Below, one piece after another: positions 32,437-42,920 of a stretch of 64,000 nt of DNA (the first letter of the stretch is position 1; every line of letters begins with the position of its first letter). Both the position numbers and the translations under genes were made by a program. Source of the DNA: Eutreptiella sp. 'Long Island Sound 2002' (Eukaryota > Euglenozoa > Euglenophyceae > Eutreptiales > Eutreptiaceae); NCBI GenBank assembly GCA_964036045.1, contig OZ038384.1, positions 24,605,000-24,668,999 on the forward strand, written 5' to 3'. Under the pieces are notes generated by a model. It was not told where the DNA came from and did no database searches. It worked only from the letters and a program-made list of their open reading frames with translations.

Positions 32437-34257
32437 TTGGTCTGCTGGATCCAGGTCAGGACGACAGATGGTAAGGTTAAACTTGCCAGATGTCTGATTG
32501 ACAATGGTTCAGAGGTCAATCTGCTGAGGAGAGGCTTTCTGCAGGAGGACGAGGCGAAGATGTCCTCGACACCTGTCCAGCTGGAGGGAGTGAGCGGACA
32601 TCGCCTTGAAGGTGGCGACAGAGAGGCAGAGTTGGCGGTCAGATTGGTGAAACAATCTGTGTGGAGCGTGGAGGAGACGGTCACGGAGGAGTGGTTTGCT
32701 GGAAAATTCTATGAAGCCAGCATAAAGTATGATTTCTTCTTGGGTCAACCATGGCTTCACGCTCACCGTGTGTCGCCCATGGGACACAGGACATGCTTCC
32801 TCCAGGATCCGTCGACCAGCGACCCGTCCGACTTGTATTATCTGCACCCATATACCAAGAGTATCCACCAATTCAAGGAGCGAAATAAGCTGCATATTCA
32901 GCAAGATGGGCAGAAATGGACAGGGAATCAAGAAGAATTCGACGAGAGAAAGGTGGAATCATTGAACCGCAAGAAGTGGAAGTCAGTTTGCTATCGTGTA
33001 GTCGACAAATGGCGGGACATTCTGGTGGATTATTTCGAAAAGAACCCAAATTTTCGTCCGCAGGTTGATGCTTTTGCAAACAAACAGAATGAAAGATTTC
33101 CGAATTTCTACGACGATGCCTGGAGTGAGGACTGGTCTGAACCTTTGTGGATCAATCCGCCCTTCGACGTTTTTCCTCGTGTGGTGCAGAAGGTGAAGCA
33201 ATCCGGCGCAAAGGCGATTTTGATTGTCCCCAACTGGCCAAAACAATCTTGGTTCAAGGACATTATGGACATTTCAATCGACATTGTGGAGCTACCTCAC
33301 AAGGAAGTGAAGCTGTATTGCGAAGACAATGGCAAGCCTTTGCCACAGCGTTCGTGGAGCACGTTGGTGTGCTTAGTTGACGGGAATCTGGGAGATTATT
33401 GGCAAGATGACAGTGAAACGGGAACAGAAGAGGTCATCTCAAATTCCTCAAGAATCGACGAAATTGAGGTGGATCGAGACGATCGAGAGCGGAATCCCGA
33501 CGTATCGTCGCGAAAAGAGGGAGGGACAATCAGCGCCCTTCAAGAGAACGCCTCCGTCTATTCCAATTCCTCCCCATCAGACAAGAATCAAGCCAAAAAT
33601 GTCAAGATTACAAGCAAGAATGACGACAAATGTCCAAGATTTTCACCTGAATTGACAGGAATGCAGCTGAATTCGTCCGACCATCCTTTCAAGACATTCT
33701 TGGACCCCGTTCATTGGTGGGATCCCACGGAGGAGCGAGCTCAGGTGAGCTTCATCCGCCAACAATGCGACGAAGAAGTTTGGAATGAAGTTGCCAAGAA
33801 TATGAGACCACGACCAACAATTCGCAAATTGGTGGACATAATGTCGGTGATTAAATGTGGGAATCAGGTCGACGGAGACAAGATATCTGCAAGAACGGAC
33901 GCAGTGTTCGAAGATTATAAAGATGAAGTGCTGAGTGGGAAGTTGTGGAAAAGCCCCCGAATTCGATGTGAAAATGGGGAAGCCAAGATTGAGATAATCC
34001 AAGGCTCAAAGGTGCACAAACAACGTCCATTCTACCTTCACGGCACCAAAGCAGATGCCCTGCGAAAGATTATTGAGCGCAATCTCTATGAGTTCGGTTG
34101 GTTGGAGGGCTGCATGAGTTCTGAGTGGTGTTCAGCACCATTTACTGTGCCAAAACCCCCACCTGCTGACCAATCCAGCATAGATGCTTGGCGTCTAGTG
34201 GTGGATTACAGAGCTCTGAATGCCGCCACGGTACCTGACACGTGTCCCCTTCCTTGA
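32437..34257 (+). CDS. Pol N-terminal part: protease, NPPF module and start of RT (plus-strand gypsy)
   Basis: The frame encodes 606 residues. The aspartic protease core LIDNGSEVNLL (Asp22) has Asn where Ser/Thr is usual. Residues ~207-275 form a module reading DAFANKQNERFP, LWINPPFDVFPRVV and ILIVPNWPKQSWF. Its NPPF (33,154-33,165) matches the N6-adenine methyltransferase signature and the same module in the minus-strand element. Residues ~510-606 begin reverse transcriptase (EWCSAPFTVPKP, WRLVVDYRALN). A TGA (34,255) falls where related elements have the Arg of the PLPR motif, so CGA-to-TGA mutation is likely. Confidence 0.8.
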   Translation: MVCWIQVRTTDGKVKLARCLIDNGSEVNLLRRGFLQEDEAKMSSTPVQLEGVSGHRLEGGDREAELAVRLVKQSVWSVEETVTEEWFAGKFYEASIKYDFFLGQPWLHAHRVSPMGHRTCFLQDPSTSDPSDLYYLHPYTKSIHQFKERNKLHIQQDGQKWTGNQEEFDERKVESLNRKKWKSVCYRVVDKWRDILVDYFEKNPNFRPQVDAFANKQNERFPNFYDDAWSEDWSEPLWINPPFDVFPRVVQKVKQSGAKAILIVPNWPKQSWFKDIMDISIDIVELPHKEVKLYCEDNGKPLPQRSWSTLVCLVDGNLGDYWQDDSETGTEEVISNSSRIDEIEVDRDDRERNPDVSSRKEGGTISALQENASVYSNSSPSDKNQAKNVKITSKNDDKCPRFSPELTGMQLNSSDHPFKTFLDPVHWWDPTEERAQVSFIRQQCDEEVWNEVAKNMRPRPTIRKLVDIMSVIKCGNQVDGDKISARTDAVFEDYKDEVLSGKLWKSPRIRCENGEAKIEIIQGSKVHKQRPFYLHGTKADALRKIIERNLYEFGWLEGCMSSEWCSAPFTVPKPPPADQSSIDAWRLVVDYRALNAATVPDTCPLP

Positions 34258-36277
34258 ATCGAGAAGGAGATCGCCGCGAGAGCCAAAGGTAAGCTCTTTA
34301 CTGTGTTGGATTTGCGCCATGGCTTTCATCAGATGCCCCTTCGAAAGGAGGATAGGGATTTGACGGCAATGTGCACGCCCTGTGGCACTGTCCAGTGGAC
34401 TGTACTGCCGATGCGTCTGAAGAATGCGCCGTTGATGTTCCAGAAGATGATGGGAACTAGTTTATTTCAGAAGCACTAGTCTCTGGATTTACAAGAATTC
34501 TGCAGCATCTACATTGACGACCTTCTGATTGCCACGCCGTTGGGAAAAAACTTTGATGAGTGCCTGAAGTTGCACGAAGAACAAGTCCGCAAAGTTCTCA
34601 AAGTCCTTCGACAAGAGAAGCTCGTGTGTGGTCCCAAGAAGGGCAAAATGTTCCTCCAGACCGTGGAACTTTGTGGCTCTGTCTTGGAAGATGGGACAAG
34701 AAGACCGGCCCCAGGGAAAATGGCTGCCCTGCAGCTATTGGAAAGGCCTAAAACCATCACGCAGCTTCGTGCCTTTTTAAGCTGCTGCAATTATTACCAC
34801 GAGTTCCTTCCCCTTCACGCCAAGTTCTCTGGTCCATTGACAGAGTTACTCAAGGTTGGCAAAATAGAAGGAAAGAAGGGATCTCAAGTCAAGCTCAAGT
34901 GGACGCCGGAATGTGAAGAGGCCTTTACTCGTCTCAAGGAAGCACTGGCAAATGTGGTTACATTAAAGACTCCGTGGTTGGATGGAAGACCTTTTTATAT
35001 TCGTACAGACGCCAGTCGTTACGCCATTGGTGCTAAGATCGAACAAGTCGATGACGAAGGTCACCATCATCCTCTGGTTTTCTGGTCTCGCAAGCTTACA
35101 ACAAGACAGCGAAATTGGAGTCCAAGGGAACAAGAAGCCTACGCAATCCTTTGTGCCTTACGGCGTTATGAAGGTTGGATCTTGGGCCATCGCGTTGAGG
35201 TACTGACTGACCACAAGTCACTGGAAAGCTGGAGGACAGAACATGTGGATACCCCTGGTGGACCAGCTGGGAGGAGAGGCTGTTGGCATGAAACTCTGGG
35301 CAGATTTGACCTCCACGTGACTTACATTCCAGGCCGCTACAATACAGTGGCGGACGCCCTGAGTCGCTGGGCCTACCAAGCCTCAGAGGCTTACTCTGAA
35401 GTGAGTTTTCATGGGACAGCGACGGATAAAGCCGAAGTGATCGAGTTTGATAAGGAGGAACAAGCACTGATCAAGAAACATTGTCTCCAATGTTCAATTA
35501 AAAATCAGATGAAGGTGGAATTGGTCAGATGCAAGGAGATTACCAAGGCAGATGAGACTGCAGGAGTTAACTCTGACTCTGAGTCGGCGCTGCCTCTGCT
35601 TAATGTGTTTCCAGTGACAAGATCCAAGGCGAAATCCACGCTCCCTCCACAACAAAAGGACAAGGAAACTTCCTTCCTCTATGTGGATTGGACGAAGATG
35701 TACAAGGAGGACAGGTTCTTTGGGTCTGTATACCACAAGTTGAAAGGGGACAAGCCTTACGAATCTGAAGAGACGTCTGATTTCAAGATCCAAGGCGACA
35801 AGTTATTTTGGCAAGGACGGATTTGTGTTCCTGATTCTCTAATTGACCAATATGTCAAACATTGGCATCGGAATGAGACATTCCACGGACACTCTCGTGT
35901 TCTGGAGCAGGATCTACGACACAGAGTGTACACACGGGACCTCAAGAGTGCCTGTGAGCGAGTTGCCAAAGGATGCAAGCAATGTCAGGCGAACATCCCC
36001 AAGAATCAAAAGGCAGAAGGACTACTGAAGGGATTACCAATTCCTGAGAGGTTGTTCGACAAGGTGACGGCGGATGTCTTCGAGTTGGGACAAATCCAAG
36101 AGGAATGTCTCCACACGAGGAAGCCAATCGATGGGGTTTTGTTAATTCAAGACCGCCACAGTGGCTACATCCAGGTCCTCCCTTGCAACACGAAGCATCT
36201 CACCTCTGAAATTGCTGCCAAGTGGATTGCAAGTCAGTGGATGAGTAACTGGGATGTTCCCAGTGAAATTCTGACGG
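34258..36277 (+). pseudogene. Pol central part: RT, RNase H and integrase N-terminus (plus-strand gypsy)
   Basis: This continues the same frame, with a further TAG at 34,477. RT motifs: FTVLDLRHGFHQ and YIDDLL (34,510-34,527). RNase H residues: TDAS (about 35,005), REQEAYAI, LTDHKSL and VADALSRW. The integrase H2C2 zinc finger runs from HWHRNETFHGH to CKQCQAN (about 35,858-35,995), followed by the first catalytic Asp in TADVFEL. The frame breaks at 36,277 in LILTG-like sequence where LINE copy B enters, just before the second catalytic Asp. The rest of integrase lies at 45,285-46,249. Confidence 0.85.
35939..36277 (+). repeat. 339-bp duplication flanking LINE copy B, left copy
   Basis: This part of integrase (from ACCTCAAGAGTG to TTCTGACGG) is repeated at 44,945-45,284 on the other side of the LINE, with about eight substitutions and a 1-base indel. 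Length, position and orientation are those of a target-site duplication. Confidence 0.9.
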
Positions 36278-38722
36278 GCCCAGCTACAACTCCTCCTACC
36301 GCACCACACACACGCCATCCTGACAAACCACCACTGCGATCAACAGGGGCCACTCGTGGCCACACACACCGACATCCACCGACACCCGGCAGGCGAGGTG
36401 GACACCCTGCGCCTCGTGGGGGCCACCGTCACCATAGTGTATATCACCCCAACACAGATGAAGATCATGGCCCGATGCGACGCCCACCACGCCGCTTTCA
36501 TTTCCGACCCACAATGGCCAGCACGCCACGTCTTCCAAGCGTACCTCCGCGCATGTGCCACGAAGGCAGGGCGCGACATGCCGGGGCCCAAGGACATCGA
36601 CACGGCGTACACAGCCTTCCAGCGCCAGCACCCCCGGCCCCGCCCGAGCGAGCACGAGACCCCGGACGACGGCGGCACGACGCAGGGGGAGCCCACCCAG
36701 TCAGCCGAAGGCTGGACACCACCCACCATCCTGCTACTAGCACCAAACGGCCACAAACATGCTACCCGCACTGTCCGGCGACACCATGCCCCCTGGTCCA
36801 TCCCCAAACACAATGCACCGGAGATCTATGTACCACCAGTCAGACACAGTGACCAGGGCATACCACGCACGTGCTGGCACTGCGGCCCGGCAGCCCTCGA
36901 CACTCCGTGGCCCCTGCTGCACCTCATCTCCACCCACTACCACACCCCCACCGCCGCCGCCACCGCCGACCAGCAGACATGGCTCTCCCCTTGGTTTCAC
37001 ACGGTACCCCCAGACCACCCGGCGCACGTAGCCTGGACCCGAACACCCACGGCGACATGGACGTTCACCAACGAGCGGGCAGACCCGGACAGCGTGGCCA
37101 TAGAGTACGACCGCTGCGACCCGCACCGCGCAGGACCTCAGGAGGCACCCATGCGCCCCCTACAGCACAAATGCCCCACCCTCCGCGGCGACAAAGACGA
37201 CAAGGAGCAGCGACAGACCATCACGTGCCAGAAGTTCCACCCCGATACGGGATACCTCTTCCACCTGATGTACGCGTATATCACCCAGGGGCGCCCAGAC
37301 AGGGGCCTCCTCCGCCTCACCCCAGGAGCCCAGGACATCATCACCCAGGGGATAGGCGTCTATGCAGCGCCACTACTGCAACCCACGCAAATCACCGCCA
37401 GAACCACCCAGGAGAACCCCATCTACGTCTATCACCCCAGAGCAATCGCCCGCCTACCCATACCCAGCGACACCGACATCATCTACTTCACTGACGCATC
37501 CCGCACCCAGCAACGCACCCTCACGGTCGGTTGCGCCTTCGTGCGCATCACCCGGCACGCGGACGGGCTCGACGTGGAACACCACGCCGGGGCCACCATC
37601 CTTGGGGCGTCCTCCCACGGCGCACTGCGCACCATGGCAGACGCCGTCACCGCCATACCGCCACCCACGACGATCCGGCCCCGCAACATCTGGGTAGTCG
37701 TGGACGCCACGGTCGACATCCACCTCACCAGGCGCCTTGCAAACCTGCCCCTCCACAAAGCACTGGAGTCCGGCCTCACCACACAAGCGTTGGGACTATG
37801 GATGGCCTTCAAGGGCATGCACCCCCAGGACGCCCTACACATCGTCAAACAGGAGTCACACCGCTACGCATACGGCAATGGACGCGCAGACACGCAGGCC
37901 AAACACCAGAACACCAACCACACCCCAGGGCTCGAACACGTGCGACTGGACACCCCACACCACAGCCACCTGCAGCACCTGCCCCCGATACCCCCGGCCA
38001 CACAGCCCCCCCAATGGATGCCCGAGGACACGCCGTACACGGATCGAGACAAGCAGTACCACTACCCCACATCCATCCAGCAACTGGCCACCACACTGGG
38101 CCACCCAGCGAACACCGAACTCCTCCGACGCCTCGAAGACTCCGTCCACACCCCCCTCTACTACTCCGCCCTGCGCCCGGATAGCCTCCCAGCACACCTA
38201 CAAAAGCCCTGACTCCAACTCGCCCCCGAACAGCTTCCCCTCCTCACCTGATACCACTGATCGTATGCGCGCCGCTCGATCCACGTCCCCGCAGGATACA
38301 CCAAGTGCATCTGCAGCCACGCGGAAGAAGAAACCTGGGACCACTTCAAGGTGTGCCACGTGTACAGAGGACTGGACACCCTCACAGACTGGAACCCAAC
38401 CCACACCATCGCACAGCACGCCGGATGGCTGACGCAGTCCCCGGCGACCCAGCAACTCACCACCGTCCTCAAGCAGACAGAGGTACTCGGGGCGGTCCGC
38501 AGGGGACTCGTCCCCACTGCCGTCTACACCTTGCTACGCACCCACGCGGAGGACCCCCAGGCCACGGCGACGCACATGCAGCGGACGGCCGTTGCCAAGA
38601 CGGCGGAGCAGCTCACATACCGCACCCACAAATACCTGCAGCATGCAGCAACCCTGCCCCCAACAGACCAAGCCCACCTCCTCAAACTCCTGTTCTACCA
38701 ACTATCAGAACCTACCCCGTGA
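36278..38722 (+). pseudogene. LINE ORF2 C-terminal half: RNase H and zinc knuckle (copy B)
   Basis: One frame is open from the 5' truncation to 38,722 apart from TGA codons at 38,210, 38,249 and 38,258. The RNase H motifs are IIYFTDAS (about 37,480-37,501), VVVDATVDIHL and YGNGRADTQA (about 37,868-37,897). The Glu motif is degenerate (SSHGALRTMADAV). The zinc knuckle KCICSHAEEETWDHFKVC at 38,307-38,350 has the LINE C-x-C...H-x4-C spacing. Two of the TGAs align with Arg codons in copy C. An ATG at 36,356 exists, but homologous coding starts upstream, so it is not the real start. Confidence 0.7.
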
Positions 38723-39010
38723 CATACCAACACGGAACCCCCACCACGTCTACACACCGTCCACCGAGCACAGCACTGGCACAGCATACACGGGCACCAC
38801 AGGCACAGCACACACTCCCACCAGCATGCGCGCGCCACCAGCCCCCATCCCCCCACGCCGCCGTCCGTCAGCAGGTACCACCAACCGCCAGCCACCGCAT
38901 GTCCCCTCTGCGTTCGCCAGCGGCTACCACAGACAGCCCTGCCCTGCAACCCAGACCACTGGGTCTGCCTAGGAGCCGCGCACCGCCTCACTCACTGCCC
39001 CCACTGCGGG
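38723..39010 (+). other. RING-like Cys/His cluster after ORF2 (copy B)
   Basis: In the same frame as ORF2, beyond its TGA, the translation contains CPLC (38,900), then CNPDHWVC, then HCPHCG (to 39,007). The spacing is C-x2-C-x11-C-x3-H-x2-C-x9-C-x2-C, close to RING/zinc-binding folds though one ligand pair is unclear. If the TGA was once CGA, this would be the ORF2 C-terminus. No such cluster was found in copy C. Confidence 0.35.
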
Positions 39011-39080
39011 GACTTCAACCCCCACCACCGCGAGCGGCCCGCGGCCCCAGCCGCACCCCCCCCCCGCCAGCCACCCCAGC

Positions 39081-39665
39081 TTCTTCGGGTTCCTGACGGA
39101 CACCCTCCGTGACCACCTGGGAGGGTACTACGTGGCGGACGCGGCGGACCACGCATGGACCGTAGCCGTGGCCACGGGCAGCACACCCCTGCCCCCCCAC
39201 AGCCCACCCCTACGCCACAGCGGAGGCGGCTTGAACGTGGAGGCCCGCTACATCCTCCTCGCCCTATACCTCCACCACCGTGACACACACCTCCAAGACC
39301 CACAACTCCCGGCCCCCCAAGCAGCAGCCCTGACACCAGAAGCGTGGGCTGACACGGCACCAGAGGAGATAGCAGCCTACCTCCGAATCACTTGCCGCCG
39401 GTTCAACAACGCCCTCGGCCGACGGAAGGGAACACCTTACCCACTCAGCGCACTCCTCTACCCGGCACACCACCCCCGCCCCGCACAACAGAAGCCCCCG
39501 GAGGGCTGGGCGTCTTTTCGGGACGCCCACTTGGCCGCCCCCGACGAGGCCACCGCCACGCGGATGGGCCTCATGGACCAGGAAACCTACGTCAGAGGCC
39601 TCAAGACGAGCCTCCAAGAGGCACACCGCTGGCACGCCCGCTCCCCGTCGCCCCCACGGGGATAG
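39081..39665 (+). CDS. LINE downstream ORF X, first domain (copy B)
   Basis: The frame encodes about 194 residues, beginning FFGFLTDTLRDHLGGYYVADAADHAWTVAV, split here at residue 20 as FFGFLTDTLRDHLGGYYVAD then AADHAWTVAV. It continues with a helical middle (NVEARYILLALYLHH, LRITCRRFNNALGRR) and ends in a Ser/Arg/Pro tail. The YYVxxA...WTVAV block resembles HYYVEAATAT...QWVLKGTN in copy C. It is separated from the RING-like frame by a run of ten C at about 39,056-39,065, where a frame change is needed. Function unknown. Confidence 0.45.
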   Translation, partial: FFGFLTDTLRDHLGGYYVADAADHAWTVAVATGSTPLPPHSPPLRHSGGGLNVEARYILLALYLHHRDTHLQDPQLPAPQAAALTPEAWADTAPEEIAAYLRITCRRFNNALGRRKGTPYPLSALLYPAHHPRPAQQKPPEGWASFRDAHLAAPDEATATRMGLMDQETYVRGLKTSLQEAHRWHARSPSPPRG

Positions 39666-40900
39666 GGGGGATCACCCGCCCCCGACACCCACCAGGCCAA
39701 GAAGACCAAGACAGGTCAGGGGGCCCGCCAACGCGCCCGCCAGCAGGGCGCAACGCCCCGACCAGGGCCCGGGTCCGGCCACACCGCACCAGCCAACGCC
39801 CAGACCCCCGGGGCACACCAACAACACCGCCACCGCCAGCGCGCACCACCACCACCGTACCGCAGCACCCAAACCCTGCAGCCCAGTCAGCCAGCACCGC
39901 CCACACACGTCCACACCATGCCAGGACCACCATACGCGCAGAGCCAGGGGACATGGCACCACCAACACCACCACCACGCCCCCGTCCCTCCCAACCCCTA
40001 CCCCCTAATGCCCCCATGCTACAGCGACCCCCACCAGTTACATCCCCACCACGCCCCAGCACAACCAGGCCCTACGAACCACCCAGCCCACATAGCGCAC
40101 ATCACCGCACCACACCATCACGTATTCCATCAGCACCAGCCCCTGCCAGCAAACCCACCAACGCCGGGGTACCACACACAACCAGCACACCCTCCACACC
40201 ACCACCACGCGGTCCAGCACCACCCGCCGCCCCCGCTACACGGGCCCACAACACACGAGCCACGGTACACCCCCATGGACCCGCGAGGAGCCGCGCACGC
40301 ACACCAGCAACACCAGGGCCTAGTAAGAGCGCCCCACCACCACCAACAGCCCCCCCACCCACACCCCGTGCCAGCGAGCACCATCCACCAGCAGCGACCC
40401 ATTACATACGGACCACAGCCCCACCCGGACGCTCATGCGGCCGCCTCCCACCCACACCCCGGCAACACAACCAGTCAAGAACCGCAAGGGCCGCATGGCG
40501 CACACAAGCAACACCCACACGACCCACAAGGACGCCCGGACCCCCAGCCAGCACAACATCCACCCCCGCCCCCCCCACCCCACCACCACCACCAGCCCCC
40601 CCACCCGCACCCCATACCAGCGAGCACCATCCACCAGCAGCCAGCCATTACATACGGACCACAGCCCCACCCGGACGCTCATGCGGCCGCCTTCCACCCA
40701 CACCCCGGCACCACAAACAGTCAAGAACCGCAAGGGCCGCACGGCGCACACACGCAACACCCACACGACCCACAGGGACGCCCAGACCCCCAGCCAGCAC
40801 AACACCCACCCCCGCCCCCCCCCACCACCAACAGCGCCACCCCCACACCACCCTCCCCCGCCCCCCCCCCCCCGAGACCAGGCCACGGACGCAACACGCG
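39666..40900 (+). other. Pro/His-rich low-complexity region of LINE B with internal duplication
   Basis: CCA/CAC-rich DNA. A ~245-bp segment is duplicated in tandem: about 40,345-40,590 and about 40,590-40,835 share blocks such as CAGCGACCCATTACATACGG-like and CGGACGCTCATGCGGCCGCC. Open frames on both strands reflect composition, although the frame leading into 40,900-42,177 may be translated. Confidence 0.5.
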
Positions 40901-42177
40901 GCAGCCAGCACCAGCCAATTGACGTCGATACCCCCGCCGACACACGCCACCGCGAATCCCCCCTCCCGCGACCGCCACAAACGACCCCATCACCGGACCC
41001 CACGCGCAACAACGACGACCAACCCCCCCAACCCAAACCACCCCCCCCATCACACCCCGCACCACCAGCCGCCGCACCGGCCGAACCCTACGCCGTACAC
41101 AACGCCGCAGCGGTACGGCAGCACCTCCGGGGACTCGGGGAACACGACGTCGTGCTGTGCCTCCGCACCTCCGGCACCAGCACCTGCATCCCGGCGGCCA
41201 CCCTGGTCCAGGCGGCCAACCTGGGGGAAGGCGTCCGAGACTTCCTCTTCGACGCCTTCCTCCACGTCGCCCGACACGACCGCCCCCCACGCGCCACCCC
41301 AGACAGCGAGAGCCCGCCCCCCACGGGGAGCCGGATCTGGGTGCCCCCCATCGACTGGGGGCGACACCTAGTCGGACACCCCGTGCCGGGGCGGTTGGAC
41401 ACCAAGGGCCACACCCGCTACCACGAGCCCAAAATGGCCCAGCCCCCACCCGGCGCCACCCCCGACAGCACCAAAGAGTGGGAGCGGGAAACATGGGTAG
41501 CCTGGATGGCCTCCCTGAGCACCTTCTGGCACCACGTCCCGGGGGACATCCCCACCCCCGACGAGCAACAGCCAGCCCCCTCCACGTACATGACCCTCAT
41601 GTACAATCTGCACTACACCCTCTCCACCACCAACTACCACGCACCCACTGACCACTGGGTGGTACACGGCACCGACTCCCTCCTCCCCGCCGACTACGCC
41701 CCCCCCCCACACAGCCCAGGCCCCGACACGTACGCCAGGGGGGACGACCCGGACGACCCCCACATCTGGGGCACGTGGGAACGCAAATCCCTGGACACGC
41801 TGCTCTCCATCCGCAGCAGCAGCCAGGGCCTTGGTAGGGCGATGTATTGCCTCGCCAAGTGGACCCAAAGGACCTTGGGGATCCCCACGGACCGGTGGGT
41901 GTGGGTGGTCACGCTGCGCCCCCAGCAGAGGGTAGGCCCCCCAAACCGCAGGGGACCCACCCCCCCATGCCCCACCACCCTACAGCTCTGCCCGTACATG
42001 GTTGCAGCCCGCCTCATGACGCTGCTGTGGCCGGGCCCAGACACCCCCACCCAAAACTACCCCCACCTCACAGAGGAGCACATGCCCGGCATCCAGCGAT
42101 GCTCCTTCCGCACCCTCGACTACCTCCAGCAAACACACCCGCACATCCTGGAGCAGATATGGCCACCCCCCGGGTAA
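40900..42177 (+). CDS. LINE downstream ORF X, second domain (copy B)
   Basis: The last ~390 residues of a 580-residue frame (open from 40,435) look globular. Landmarks are AVRQHLRGLGEHDVVLCLR, GEGVRDFLFDAFLHVA, RIWVPPIDWGRHL, WMASLSTFWHHVPGDIP, TDHWVVHGTDSLLPADY, LGRAMYCLAKWTQRTLGI and a Trp-rich WVWVVTLRP strand. Order and motifs parallel copy C's ORF X (12,128-13,167). The HW...D arrangement superficially recalls a Ulp1-type protease, but no catalytic triad can be assigned. Position after ORF2 is atypical for LINEs. Confidence 0.5.
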   Translation, partial: GSQHQPIDVDTPADTRHRESPLPRPPQTTPSPDPTRNNDDQPPQPKPPPPSHPAPPAAAPAEPYAVHNAAAVRQHLRGLGEHDVVLCLRTSGTSTCIPAATLVQAANLGEGVRDFLFDAFLHVARHDRPPRATPDSESPPPTGSRIWVPPIDWGRHLVGHPVPGRLDTKGHTRYHEPKMAQPPPGATPDSTKEWERETWVAWMASLSTFWHHVPGDIPTPDEQQPAPSTYMTLMYNLHYTLSTTNYHAPTDHWVVHGTDSLLPADYAPPPHSPGPDTYARGDDPDDPHIWGTWERKSLDTLLSIRSSSQGLGRAMYCLAKWTQRTLGIPTDRWVWVVTLRPQQRVGPPNRRGPTPPCPTTLQLCPYMVAARLMTLLWPGPDTPTQNYPHLTEEHMPGIQRCSFRTLDYLQQTHPHILEQIWPPPG

Positions 42178-42920
42178 CCCACGTGCCCGCGCAGCCGAGA
42201 CAACGCCGCCACACCAGCACCAGCACGCACGGATCACCAGGGAAAGCGCGCACACACGCCCGGTGCCCGAACCCGCACCCTCGTTCTCGCTACTTGCAGG
42301 ACCCAGCATCATACGCCCGCCCCCGAGTCCCAGGACCCGCCGCCGTCTCCCGCAGCCCTCTCCTCCGCCTCCGACTCCACAACCTTCACCACCACGACCA
42401 CATCATCCACCGCCACCACCACGTCCTCATCCGGCACTCCACCCCCCAGGCCGCCAGGGACACCTCCCAAATGGGCCCCCAAACACGCCCCCACCGCGAG
42501 CAACCCCGCCGCCGCCAAGGCCCACGCCCCGACGAGGCCGACGACCGCGACCCAGCCGAAACCCAAGACCGCCGCCAAACAGCCATGCAAACCCGTCAGC
42601 GCGCCACGACCGCAACCCCCAGCCAAGCCCAAACCCAAGTCCAAACCCGGCGCCACGACGACAGCGCGAACCCGGCCCCCCGAGGACGTCCTCTATGACA
42701 TTCGGCCCCAGCCGTCCCAGGCCCGAAGGCAGCAGCGCCCAGCACGGCGCCCCCCCACTGTCACCGACGCCACCGCCACCCACTTCATGGCAGAGCGCGC
42801 CGCGGCCGAAGCACGACGCACCTCGTCCTGCCACCTCTCAAAGCCCGCGGACCGCCCCCGACCGGGCCAGAACGACGCCAGGGTCCGCCAGCAGCATCCC
42901 TGCCCCCCTACCAACCCTCG

